From Sphingopyxis sp. PET50 (lineage in GTDB: Bacteria > Pseudomonadota > Alphaproteobacteria > Sphingomonadales > Sphingomonadaceae): a stretch of 64,000 nt of DNA. The notes beneath the pieces were generated by a model. The model was not told where the DNA came from. It ran no database searches and saw only the letters and a program-made list of their open reading frames with translations. The position numbers and the translations under genes are program-made. Where the stretch lies: positions 1,674,001 through 1,738,000 of the forward strand of contig NZ_CP104207.1 of the NCBI RefSeq assembly GCF_025244705.1. The letters run 5' to 3'. Positions 39,176-47,013 of the stretch are shown piece by piece (within the stretch, counting starts at the first letter, position 1; every line of letters starts with the position of its first letter).

Positions 39176-40807
39176 ATGTATCAATATGACGAATATGACC
39201 AGGCGATGGTCGATGCCCGCGTCGCCGAATTTGCGGACCAGGTGCGCCGCCGCCTCGCCGGCGAGATCACCGAGGACCAGTTCAAGCCGCTGCGGCTGAT
39301 GAACGGCCTCTACCTTCAGCTCCACGCCTATATGCTGCGCGTCGCGGTGCCCTATGGCACGCTGAGCAGCCGCCAGATGCGGATGCTGGCGCATATCGCG
39401 CGCAAGTATGACCGCGATTACGGCCATTTCACCACGCGCCAGAATTTGCAGTATAACTGGATCAAGCTGGAGGACGCGCCCGCGATCCTCGCCGACCTGG
39501 CGTCGGTCGAGATGCACGCGATCCAGACGAGCGGCAATTGCATCCGCAACATCAGCTCCGACCAGTGGGCGAGCGCCGCGGCGGACGAGATCACCGACCC
39601 ACGTCCGTGGGCCGAGCTGCTCCGCCAATGGTCGAGCTTCCACCCCGAATTCAGCTATTTGCCGCGCAAGTTCAAGATCGCGGTGATCGCGGCCGAGGAA
39701 GATCGCGCCGCGATGCGGCTGCACGATATCGGCATCCAGATCGTCGAGAAGGACGGACAGCATGGCGCCGCCGTCTATGTCGGCGGCGGCATGGGCCGCA
39801 CCCCGATGATCGCGCCGCTGATCAAGGATTTCGTGCCGCTCGAAGACCTGCTGAGCTATCTGGAGGCGTGCCTGCGCGTCTACAACCGCTACGGCCGCCG
39901 CGACAATATCTACAAGGCGCGGATCAAGATATTGATCCACGAACTCGGCGCCGATGAATACCGCCGTCAGGTCGAGGAAGAATTCGTCCATGTGAAATCG
40001 CTGGGCATCGACCCGCCGCGCGCCGAGTTCGACCGTATCGCGGCGCTGTTCGCGCCGCCCGCACTCGATGTGTCGGCGCCCGACGAGATCGACCGCGGCG
40101 ATCCGGACTTTGCGGTCTGGGTCGACAGCCAGGTCGCGGCGCACAAGGTGCCGGGCCATGCGATCGTCAACATCAGCCTGAAGCCCGTCGGCGGCATTCC
40201 GGGCGACGCCAGCTCGGCGCAGATCGACCTGATGGCCGACCTGGCGGAGACATACAGCCACGACGAACTGCGCGTCACCCACGCGCAGAACATCGTGCTG
40301 CCGCATGTCCGCAAGGCCGATCTCTACGCGATCTGGCAGCAACTCGACGCCGCGGGCCTCGCGACGCCGAACCTCGACCTGATCAGCGACATCATCGCCT
40401 GCCCCGGGCTCGATTATTGCAGCCTCGCCAATGCGCGTTCGATCCCGGTCGCGCAGAAAATCGCGACGCGCTTCGCCGACCTCGATCGCCAGAAGGAACT
40501 GGGCGAGCTGAAGCTCAAGATTTCGGGCTGCATCAACGCCTGCGGGCATCATCACGCGGGCCACATCGGTATCCTCGGCGTCGATCGTAAAGGCACCGAA
40601 AATTACCAGCTCCTGCTCGGCGGATCGGGCGCGGAGGACGTGTCGCTCGGCACGATCACCGGCCCCGGCTTCGACGAGGACGGCGTCGTCGACGCCATCG
40701 AACGCGTCACCGACAAATATCTCGCCGAACGCACCGAGGGCGAGCGTTTCGTCGACACCTTCCGCCGCGTCGGCATGGCCCCCTTCAAGGAGGCGATCTA
40801 TGGGTAA
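39176..40807 (+). CDS. cysI: Sulfite reductase hemoprotein subunit
   Basis: A 543-residue nitrite/sulfite reductase with two ferredoxin-like half domains (first: LHAYMLRVAVPYGTLSSRQM, YGHFTTRQNLQYNWIKLED; TSGNCIRNI) and the siroheme-4Fe4S cluster motif split as CPGLDYCSLANARS and KISGCINACGHHHAGHIGIL, giving Cys-x5-Cys and Cys-x3-Cys. It reduces sulfite to sulfide with six electrons. The neighbourhood (cobA, DUF934, cysH) favours sulfite over nitrite. No flavoprotein partner is visible, so electrons probably come from a ferredoxin or a distant CysJ. Its stop overlaps an ATG that opens a small repeat-derived frame (40800-40952). Confidence 0.9.
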   Translation: MYQYDEYDQAMVDARVAEFADQVRRRLAGEITEDQFKPLRLMNGLYLQLHAYMLRVAVPYGTLSSRQMRMLAHIARKYDRDYGHFTTRQNLQYNWIKLEDAPAILADLASVEMHAIQTSGNCIRNISSDQWASAAADEITDPRPWAELLRQWSSFHPEFSYLPRKFKIAVIAAEEDRAAMRLHDIGIQIVEKDGQHGAAVYVGGGMGRTPMIAPLIKDFVPLEDLLSYLEACLRVYNRYGRRDNIYKARIKILIHELGADEYRRQVEEEFVHVKSLGIDPPRAEFDRIAALFAPPALDVSAPDEIDRGDPDFAVWVDSQVAAHKVPGHAIVNISLKPVGGIPGDASSAQIDLMADLAETYSHDELRVTHAQNIVLPHVRKADLYAIWQQLDAAGLATPNLDLISDIIACPGLDYCSLANARSIPVAQKIATRFADLDRQKELGELKLKISGCINACGHHHAGHIGILGVDRKGTENYQLLLGGSGAEDVSLGTITGPGFDEDGVVDAIERVTDKYLAERTEGERFVDTFRRVGMAPFKEAIYG

Positions 40808-40820
40808 ATCCGAAACCAAA

Positions 40821-40946
40821 CCCCTCCTCTTCAGAGGGGGGGCAGCGAGACTTGCCAGCTTGCTGGCTAGTGGCAGTGGGGTGGTGCCATCGGCCTTGCG
40901 CGACGCCGCACCCACCACCCCAAACCCCTCCCCTAAAGAGGAGGGG
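40821..40946. repeat. Dispersed repeat inserted between cysI and DUF934
   Basis: CCCCTCCTCTTCAGAGGGGG at the left and CCCCTCCCCTAAAGAGGAGG at the right bound a core with CTTGCCAGCTTGCTGGCTAG and GTGGGTGCGGCGTCGC (complement). It is a diverged copy of the units at 8961 and 30772. It lies inside an operon, separating cysI from DUF934 by 146 bases. Confidence 0.85.
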
Positions 40947-40953
40947 CTTTAAG

Positions 40954-41367
40954 ATGGTCGAACATCTGCATTCGGACGGCGAAGAGCCCTGCGTCACCCT
41001 CGACGCCTTCCTTTCGCAGTCGAACGCGACCGCCGTGCGGCTCGAACCCGACGAGGATGCGCGCGCGCTCATCCCCTATCTCGACCGGCTGAAGCTGATC
41101 GAGGTCGCCTTCCCCAAGTTCCGCGACGGCCGCGGCTATTCGTCGGCGCGCATTCTGCGCGAGGCGGGCTATGCAGGGGAGCTGCGCGCGCAGGGCGACG
41201 TGCTGGTCGACCAGATCGCCTATATGAAGCGCTGCGGCTTCGACAGCTTCGCACCCGAAAAGCCCCTCAATCCCGCCGATGTCGAAGCGGCGCTGACGCG
41301 CTGGCCGGATCATTATCAGACCGCGGCCGACAAGGCGGTGCCGATCTGGAAGCTGAGGCATGGCTGA
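40954..41367 (+). CDS. DUF934 protein of the sulfate assimilation operon
   Basis: A 137-residue DUF934 protein starting MVEHLHSDGEEPCVTLDAFL. The conserved core includes LIPYLDRLKLIEVAFPKFRD, RGYSSARILREAGYAGELRA and GDVLVDQIAYMKRCGFDSF. Members occur next to cysI or cysH in alpha- and betaproteobacteria and are called oxidoreductase-related, although no activity is proven. The ATG at 40954 lies one base after a TAA that closes the repeat-derived reading frame. Its 3' end overlaps cysH by eight bases. Confidence 0.86.
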   Translation: MVEHLHSDGEEPCVTLDAFLSQSNATAVRLEPDEDARALIPYLDRLKLIEVAFPKFRDGRGYSSARILREAGYAGELRAQGDVLVDQIAYMKRCGFDSFAPEKPLNPADVEAALTRWPDHYQTAADKAVPIWKLRHG

Positions 41368-42145
41368 GGTGAAGGCCGAGCCCCGTTCCCGCGACCGCAT
41401 CGACGTCGCGCCGCGTTTCACGCAGGCCGACGTCATTCGCCTGAACAATTTGTTTCGCGGCCAGGACGCGGCGGAGGTCGTCGCGAGCGTGGTCGGCGCG
41501 GGGCTGCTCGGCGAAACCGCGATCGTGTCGAGCTTCGGCGCCGAAAGCGCGGTGCTGCTGCATCTTGTTGCCCAGGTTGCGCCGCACATGCCGGTGCTGT
41601 TCCTCGACACGGGCAAGCATTTCCCCGAAACGCTCGCCTATCGCGACGAACTGGCGGCAAAGCTCGGGCTGAACATCGTCAACCTGACCCCCGATCCCGA
41701 GGATCTGGCGAAAAAGGACGCGACCGAACTGCGCTGGTCCTACGACCCCGACGGCTGCTGCGAAATCCGCAAGGTCAAGCCGCTCGAAAAGGCGCTCGCC
41801 GATTTCGATACGTCGATCACCGGGCGCAAGGGGTTCCAGTCGTCGACGCGCACCGGCCTACCGCGCTTCGAGCTCGACGGCGGCACCGGCCGCCTGAAAT
41901 TCAACCCGCTCGCCAACTGGAGCCGCGAGGACCTCGACGCCTATTTCGCGGCGCACGACCTGCCGCGCCATCCGCTGGAAGCCGAAGGCTATCCGTCGAT
42001 CGGCTGTTCGCCCTGCACGTCGAAGGTGCTGCCCGGCGAAGACCCGCGCTCGGGCCGCTGGCGCGGCTGGGACAAGACCGAATGCGGCATCCACAGCGAA
42101 GTCACGCCGATCGACGACGATCCGGCGAACGATCCGGCGTTCTGA
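41360..42145 (+). CDS. cysH: Phosphoadenylyl/adenylyl-sulfate reductase
   Basis: A 261-residue reductase with the PP-loop-type segment AIVSSFGAESAVLLHLVAQV, VLFLDTGKHFPETLAYRDEL, DPDGCCEIRKVKPLEKAL and SIGCSPCTSKVLPGEDPRSG, closing with WDKTECGIHSE, which carries the catalytic Cys. The CC and CxxC pairs bind a 4Fe-4S cluster, the mark of APS-type (5'-adenylylsulfate) reductases rather than cluster-free PAPS reductases. It reduces activated sulfate to sulfite for CysI. It starts inside the DUF934 gene. Confidence 0.92.
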   Translation: MAEVKAEPRSRDRIDVAPRFTQADVIRLNNLFRGQDAAEVVASVVGAGLLGETAIVSSFGAESAVLLHLVAQVAPHMPVLFLDTGKHFPETLAYRDELAAKLGLNIVNLTPDPEDLAKKDATELRWSYDPDGCCEIRKVKPLEKALADFDTSITGRKGFQSSTRTGLPRFELDGGTGRLKFNPLANWSREDLDAYFAAHDLPRHPLEAEGYPSIGCSPCTSKVLPGEDPRSGRWRGWDKTECGIHSEVTPIDDDPANDPAF

Positions 42146-42155
42146 GATCCCGTCG

Positions 42156-42570
42156 CCCCAGCGAAAGCTGGGGCCGCTCTCGCCAAAGCACATCATCGCA
42201 GGTGCGCGCCCTTCCGGAAGGCACAATGGTTTCAGAGGAGGTTCACGCCCAAATCTTCCCAATTGGGATTGGAAGCCTCGATTAGCTCGATTTTCCAGGC
42301 CCGTTTCCACGCTTTGATCGCCTTTTCGCGGGCAATTGCTTCGGTGATTGTCGGAAAAGCTTCGATCAAGACAAGCTGGTCTAGCCCATATTTCCGGCAG
42401 AATGCCGAGCCTGTCCCGGTGCGGTGCTGGAAATTCCGGGCGGCCATTACGGCGGTGACGCCGGTATAAAGCACGCCCCGCGGCTTGTTCGTCATGATGT
42501 AGACATAGCCGCCTTTGAGCATTCAGCGACCGCTCCTCTACGCCGCCAGCGATCCCAGCTTTCGCTGGGA
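42156..42570. repeat. Pair of CAGCGAAAGCTG palindromes flanking the GIY-YIG gene
   Basis: Two hairpins, CCCCAGCGAAAGCTGGGG at 42156-42173 and TCCCAGCTTTCGCTGGGA at 42553-42570, are inverted relative to each other and lie on the two sides of the GIY-YIG gene, near its 3' and 5' ends. GCCGCTCTC after the left copy and GAGCGGTCG (complement) before the right copy extend the symmetry. Confidence 0.8.
42232..42522 (-). CDS. Single-domain GIY-YIG nuclease (UPF0213/YhbQ-like)
   Basis: A 96-residue protein made only of a GIY-YIG domain. GGYVYIMTNKPRGVLYTGVT holds the two Tyr motifs (here YVY and LYTG), followed by the conserved basic segment CRKYGLDQLVLIEAF, a Glu in EAIAREKAIKAWKRAWKIEL, and an Asn/Trp ending (IEASNPNWEDLG). 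The Arg of the catalytic helix seems to be in AARNFQHRTG. Proteins like this are common in sphingomonads, but their targets are unknown. It is divergent from cysH and next to dnaB, and is bracketed by inverted palindromes. Confidence 0.85.
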   Translation of the reverse strand: MLKGGYVYIMTNKPRGVLYTGVTAVMAARNFQHRTGTGSAFCRKYGLDQLVLIEAFPTITEAIAREKAIKAWKRAWKIELIEASNPNWEDLGVNLL

Positions 42571-42590
42571 TGACGTGCTGGCAATAGAAC

Positions 42591-44102
42591 TCACTCATAA
42601 TCCTCATACGCCATGCTGTCGTCGGCGAGGTCGCTGAACTTCGTCGTTTTCGCCTCGAAGTGCAGGCGGATCTTGCCGGTCGAGCCGTGGCGCGATTTGG
42701 CGACGATGACTTCGGCCAGACCGAAGACGCGCTCCATCTCCGCCGCCCATTCCTCGTGCGCGGCGTGGATTTTTACGTCGTCGCCCTCGATCGGACGTTT
42801 CGGTTCGCGCGCCGCGACATAATAATCCTCGCGGAACACGAAGAGCACCATGTCGGCGTCCTGTTCGATCGATCCCGATTCGCGCAGGTCGGACAGCTGC
42901 GGGCGCTTGTCCTCGCGGCTTTCGACCTGCCGGCTGAGCTGCGACAGCGCCATCACGGGAACATTCAGTTCCTTCGCCAAAGTCTTGAGACCACGCGAGA
43001 TTTCTGAAATTTCCTGCACGCGATTGTCGCCGCTGCGCGACGAACCCTGCAAGAGTTGCAGATAGTCGACGACGATGAAGCCGATGCCGTGACGCCGCTG
43101 CAGGCGCCGCGCGCGGGTGCGCAGGCCCGCGATCGTCAGGCCCGGCGTATCGTCGATATAGAGCGGCAGCGTCTGGAGCTGCTGCGCGGCGCGGCTCAAT
43201 TGCTGGAACTGGTCCTTGCTGATCTTGCCCATGCGCAGCGCCTCGCCCGACACGCCCGACTGTTCGGCGAGCACGCGCGTCGCCAGCTGGTCGGCGGACA
43301 TTTCGAGGCTGAAGAAGGCGACCTTGGCGCCCATATTCTTCTCGGGCGGAATCTGGTCGTCCTCGTCGCGGCGCCAGCGTTCGGCGGCATTATAGGCGAT
43401 GTTGGTCGCCAGCGAGGTCTTGCCCATACCCGGACGGCCGGCGAGGATCATCAGGTCGCTGTTGTGCATGCCGCCGATCTTGGCGTTCATGCTCGAAATG
43501 CCGGTGGTGATCCCCGAGAGGTGGCCGCCCGAATTGAGCGCGCGTTCGGCCGCCTGCAACGCGGTGAGGCTGGCCTGGTTGAAGCTCTTGACCGATCCCA
43601 TCTCGGCCTCGCCGCCCGCGACGCGGTAGAGCGCGGTCTCGGCCTCCTCGATCTGTGCCTGCGGGTCGACGCTCTCGCTGGTGTCGAGCGCGCTGTCGAC
43701 GAGGGTTCGGCCGACCCCGACCAGCTCGCGCAGCAGCGCGAGGTCGTAGATCTGCCGCGCGAAGTCGCGCGCGCCGATCAGCCCGGCGCCGCTGCCGGTG
43801 AGCTGCGCCAGATAGCCGGGACCGCCGACCGCCTTCATCGCCTCGTCGGCCTCGAAAAAGGGCTTGAGCGTCACCGGGGTCGCGATGCTGTTGCGCTCGA
43901 TCAGCGCCATCGCCTGGTGAAAGATGCGTCCGTGGAGCGGCTCGAAGAAATGGTCGGCGGTGAGCTGGACGGGCAGGTCCTCGACGACTCGGTTGTCGAT
44001 CAGGATCGCGCCCAGAAAGGCGGCTTCGGCCTCGACATTGCGCGGCAATTGGCGGTCGTCCCCGGCGGATGCCGGAGCGGGAAAATGAGCGAGTTCAGCC
44101 AT
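42591..44102 (-). CDS. dnaB: Replicative DNA helicase
   Basis: A 503-residue helicase. The N-terminal domain starts RQLPRNVEAEAAFLGAILID, and the RecA-like core has Walker A in LMILAGRPGMGKTSLATNIA, Walker B region GFIVVDYLQLLQGSSRSGDN, GLKTLAKELNVPVMALSQLS with the Arg/Gln motifs, and ending KRPQLSDLRESGSIEQDADM. It unwinds DNA at the fork as a hexamer. There is no intein and no frame break. It has a single-gene transcript with a short 5' region ending in a palindromic repeat. Confidence 0.96.
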   Translation of the reverse strand: MAELAHFPAPASAGDDRQLPRNVEAEAAFLGAILIDNRVVEDLPVQLTADHFFEPLHGRIFHQAMALIERNSIATPVTLKPFFEADEAMKAVGGPGYLAQLTGSGAGLIGARDFARQIYDLALLRELVGVGRTLVDSALDTSESVDPQAQIEEAETALYRVAGGEAEMGSVKSFNQASLTALQAAERALNSGGHLSGITTGISSMNAKIGGMHNSDLMILAGRPGMGKTSLATNIAYNAAERWRRDEDDQIPPEKNMGAKVAFFSLEMSADQLATRVLAEQSGVSGEALRMGKISKDQFQQLSRAAQQLQTLPLYIDDTPGLTIAGLRTRARRLQRRHGIGFIVVDYLQLLQGSSRSGDNRVQEISEISRGLKTLAKELNVPVMALSQLSRQVESREDKRPQLSDLRESGSIEQDADMVLFVFREDYYVAAREPKRPIEGDDVKIHAAHEEWAAEMERVFGLAEVIVAKSRHGSTGKIRLHFEAKTTKFSDLADDSMAYEDYE

Positions 44103-44202
44103 GGCGTCATCATGCGCCGATGGGCGGGCGGGTGCAACCGGCTTGGCTTTGCCGATCGGCAGGGCCGGGGGCGCTTCTGGGGATAAGTCTGCCTCCCTCC
44201 TC

Positions 44203-44281
44203 TCGTTCGGGTCGAGCGAAGTCGAGACACGTTAGGGTACGCGCTCCCGACGGGTGTCTCGACTTCGCTCGACACGAACGG
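44203..44281. repeat. Inverted repeat, GTCGAGCGAAGTCGAGACAC type
   Basis: GGTCGAGCGAAGTCGAGACA at the left and TGTCTCGACTTCGCTCGACA at the right form long arms around a core of about 26 bases. It is another member of the CTCGAC-rich sphingomonad palindromes, lying between dnaB and the UPF0262 gene, which diverge. Confidence 0.85.
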
Positions 44282-44345
44282 AGATAGGGATGGCGTCAAA
44301 CCGCCCCCTTGCCCTTCGCGGCACGCCAAGTAGAAGCCGGACAAG

Positions 44346-44845
44346 ATGACCGACGCCGACCCCGCCAAGCAGCGCATCATTTCGATCGACCTCGACGAGG
44401 GTTCGATCATCTGGCGCAATCCCGACGTCGAGCAGGAACGGCGCGTCGCGATCTTCGACATATTGGAAGAGAATAAGTTCGTGCCGCAGCGCGGCCACGC
44501 CGACGGCTACGCCTAGCCCGTACCGGCTGACCCTGCGCGTCGAGGAAGGCCGAGCTGATTTTCGAGATCGCGCGCGAGGACCATTCGCCGCTGGAGGCGA
44601 TCATCCTCGGCCTCGGGCGTTTCCGCCGCCCGATCCGCGACTATTTCGCGATCTGCGATTCCTATTATCAGGCGATCAAGACCTCGACCGCGCAGCAGAT
44701 CGAAACGGTCGACATGGCGCGCCGCGCGCTGCACAATGAGGCGGCGGAGATGCTGATGGACCGGCTCGACGGCAAGATCGCGGTCGATTTCGACACCGCG
44801 CGGCGGCTGTTCACGCTGATCTGCGTGCTGCACATCAAGGGCTGA
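44346..44845 (+). CDS. UPF0262 family protein, two frame breaks
   Basis: After correction this is about a 165-residue protein: MTDADPAKQRIISIDLDEGS, ERRVAIFDILEENKFVPQ, PYRLTLRVEEGRLIFEIARE, ILGLGRFRRPIRDYFAICDS, and the C-terminal ALHNEAAEMLMDRLDGKIAV with RLFTLICVLHIKG. This is the alphaproteobacteria-specific UPF0262 family of unknown function. Breaks at about 44511 and 44554 each look like one extra base. As written, a TAG appears at 44514-44516. It begins a three-gene operon with GH25 and cdd (spacing two bases, then overlap). Confidence 0.85.
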
Positions 44846-44847
44846 AC

Positions 44848-45609
44848 ATGGCGACGGGGGCGATCAAGGGTGGCAGGAAAGGCCCGGCCAGGCCGAAGCG
44901 CGACTGGCGCGGCACGCTGGCGCGCCTGCTGAAGCGCGCGGGGGCGGTGCTGTTGCTGATCCTGCTTGCGGCGGGGATCGCGCTCTGGTGGGCGGCGCGC
45001 TGGGCACCTTCGCGCGACCAATATCCCTGGCAGGGCGTGACGATCGACGCCGCGAACGGACAGGTCCATTGGGGGTCGGTCAAGGCCGCCGGCACCGATT
45101 TCGCCTATATCGTCGCCACCGACGGCGCCGAGCGCGCCGACCCGATGTTCGCGCGCAACATCGAGGGGGCGGAGGCGGCGGGCCTCCAGTTCGGCCCGAT
45201 CCACCGTTACGATCTCTGCCGGCTGGCCACCGACCAGGCGGCGAATTTCATCCGCCATGTGCCGCGCCGCGCCGATGCCCTGCCCGCGGCGGTGTGGCTC
45301 GACTATGACGACCGCTGCCCCGACCGGCCGACGCGCGCGCTGCTGCTCAGCGAGCTCGCGACCTTCCTTGCGCAGATCGAGGCGCATATGGGCAAGCCGA
45401 GCCTGATCGCCCCCAGCCCCGCCTTCGAGGCCGACTATCGCGTCACCAGCGGCATCGCGCGCACCGCCTGGCTGCGCCGCGACTTCTTCGCGCCCGATTA
45501 TGGCGCTCACCCCTGGGCGATGTGGCAGGCGAACGCCTATATGCGGATTTCGGGCGCCGACGGCACCATCGGCTGGAACGTCGTGCGCCCCGACGGAGAT
45601 ATCCAATGA
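44848..45609 (+). CDS. Membrane-anchored GH25 lysozyme-like protein
   Basis: A 253-residue protein with a basic N-terminus, one membrane helix (AGAVLLLILLAAGIALWWAA) and a GH25 domain. It shows VTIDAANGQVHWGSVKAAGT and DFAYIVATDGAERADPMFAR, the acidic pair in AVWLDYDDRCPDRP, and ARTAWLRRDFFAPDYGAHPW with WAMWQANAYMRISGADGTIG. GH25 enzymes are muramidases using Asp/Glu at these strands. Here the usual WxHY and DxE residues are altered (DYDD), so activity is uncertain. It probably trims peptidoglycan at the inner-membrane face of the periplasm. Confidence 0.8.
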   Translation: MATGAIKGGRKGPARPKRDWRGTLARLLKRAGAVLLLILLAAGIALWWAARWAPSRDQYPWQGVTIDAANGQVHWGSVKAAGTDFAYIVATDGAERADPMFARNIEGAEAAGLQFGPIHRYDLCRLATDQAANFIRHVPRRADALPAAVWLDYDDRCPDRPTRALLLSELATFLAQIEAHMGKPSLIAPSPAFEADYRVTSGIARTAWLRRDFFAPDYGAHPWAMWQANAYMRISGADGTIGWNVVRPDGDIQ

Positions 45610-46058
45610 GCGAAATCCGCGACGCCCTGATCGAGGCCGCGCGCGATGCGGCGAACCGGGCCTATGCGCCCTATTCGGGCTTTCACGTCGGGGCGGCGCT
45701 GCTACTCAGGAATGGCGACGTCGTGACCGGCGCCAATGTCGAGAATGCGAGCTACGGGCTGACGCTGTGCGCCGAGACCGCGGCGGTGGCGAAGATCGCG
45801 AACGAAGGCTGGATCGGCGAACTGGTCGCGGTGGCGATCGTCGGCGGGCGCCCCGAGGGCGAAGCGCTGGTCGGCGGCGAGCCGGTGCATCCGTGCGGGC
45901 GGTGCCGCCAGATATTGAACGAGGCCGCCGAACAGTCGAACACCGACATCGACGTGCATTGCGCATCGGGCGACGGCAGGGCGATGGCAAGCTACAAGCT
46001 CAGCGAGTTGCTGCCCGCGGCCTTCGGACCGAAGGATTTGGGGTTCGTCGATAAATAG
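45606..46058 (+). CDS. cdd: Cytidine deaminase
   Basis: A 150-residue deaminase with NRAYAPYSGFHVGAALLLRN, VTGANVENASYGLTLCAETA (HAE equivalent CAE, with catalytic Glu and zinc Cys) and PCGRCRQILNEAAEQSNTDI, giving the second zinc Cys pair, then LSELLPAAFGPKDLGF. It is a short tetrameric-type Cdd that converts cytidine or deoxycytidine to uridine. It starts within the GH25 stop codon (ATGA), so it is cotranslated. The zinc site uses Cys instead of His in the first motif, as in the Bacillus-type enzyme. Confidence 0.92.
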   Translation: MSEIRDALIEAARDAANRAYAPYSGFHVGAALLLRNGDVVTGANVENASYGLTLCAETAAVAKIANEGWIGELVAVAIVGGRPEGEALVGGEPVHPCGRCRQILNEAAEQSNTDIDVHCASGDGRAMASYKLSELLPAAFGPKDLGFVDK

Positions 46059-46142
46059 GGACTGTCCCTATTTATTTCCCATCTCGTCATGCCCGGCTTG
46101 CCTGGGCTTGCCCCGTTCATATCAATAGCAAATCTTTCCCCT

Positions 46143-46176
46143 TCGTCATTGCTTCGCTTCGCTCGCAATGACGAGG
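46143..46176. repeat. GTCATTGC palindrome
   Basis: CGTCATTGCTTCGCTTCGCT is followed by CGCAATGACG, giving a hairpin of the common GTCATTGCGA...TCGCAATGAC sphingomonad type. A longer copy is at 46853-46937. It lies in the 230-base gap between cdd and dcd, together with a CATGCCCGGCTTGCCTGGGC palindrome near 46090. Confidence 0.75.
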
Positions 46177-46290
46177 ACAGCAATGCAGGAGGATAATCCC
46201 CGAACGCGTTCAGGGCGGCGATCAATGAGCGCAGGCGGTGCATGACACTGGCGGCTTGCGCAAACGCCGTGGCCCGGACAAGAGACGGAC

Positions 46291-46845
46291 ATGGCCATTC
46301 TTTCCGACCGCTGGATTCGCGACGCCGCGCTCAATCAGGGCATGATCGAACCTTTCGTCGAGGCGCAGCGCCGCGACGGGTGCATCAGCTATGGCCTCTC
46401 CTCCTATGGCTATGACGCGCGCGTCGCGCCCGAGTTCAAGATCTTCACCAACATCGACAGCACCATGGTCGATCCCAAGGATTTCGACCCCAAGAATTTC
46501 GTCGACCGCGAAACCGACGTCTGCATCATCCCGCCGAACAGCTTCGCCTTGGCGCGCACGGTCGAATATTTCCGCATCCCGCGCGACGTGCTCGTCATCT
46601 GCCTCGGCAAGTCGACCTATGCGCGCTGCGGCATCATCGTGAACGTGACCCCGCTCGAGCCCGGCTGGGAGGGCCATGTGACGCTGGAGTTTTCGAACAC
46701 CACCCCCCTGCCCGCGAAAATCTATGCCAATGAGGGCGCGTGCCAGTTCCTGTTCCTGCAGGGCAACGAGCCGTGCGAGACGAGCTACGCCGACCGCGCG
46801 GGCAAATATATGGGGCAGAAGGGCGTGACGCTGCCGAAGCTGTAA
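46291..46845 (+). CDS. dcd: dCTP deaminase
   Basis: A 184-residue trimeric deaminase: [40 protein letters not shown], [20 protein letters not shown] ([17 protein letters not shown]), [20 protein letters not shown] with the substrate-binding SxxAR, and [20 protein letters not shown] containing the catalytic Glu. It makes dUTP from dCTP for thymidylate synthesis. It is complete and has a repeat on each side. Confidence 0.96.
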   Translation: MAILSDRWIRDAALNQGMIEPFVEAQRRDGCISYGLSSYGYDARVAPEFKIFTNIDSTMVDPKDFDPKNFVDRETDVCIIPPNSFALARTVEYFRIPRDVLVICLGKSTYARCGIIVNVTPLEPGWEGHVTLEFSNTTPLPAKIYANEGACQFLFLQGNEPCETSYADRAGKYMGQKGVTLPKL

Positions 46846-46852
46846 CGGGCGC

Positions 46853-46937
46853 CGTCATTGCGAGGAGCCGAAGGCGACGCGGCAATCCAGAGTAGGCACA
46901 GGCCGCCCTGGATTGCTTCGCTACGCTCGCAATGACG
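46853..46937. repeat. GTCATTGCGAGGAGCCGAAG repeat
   Basis: CGTCATTGCGAGGAGCCGAA at the left and CGCTCGCAATGACG at the right surround GGCAATCCAGAGTAGGC and CCGCCCTGGATTGCTTCGC, which pair as an inner stem (CAATCCAG/CTGGATTG). It is a nested palindrome just after the dcd stop, probably ending transcription. Confidence 0.85.
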
Positions 46938-47013
46938 GCGTGGGAAAACTCGCCGGTTGCGCTCCAATCAAAAATTGATAACGTTCTCATACATCATAAA
47001 CGAGGATGCCATT

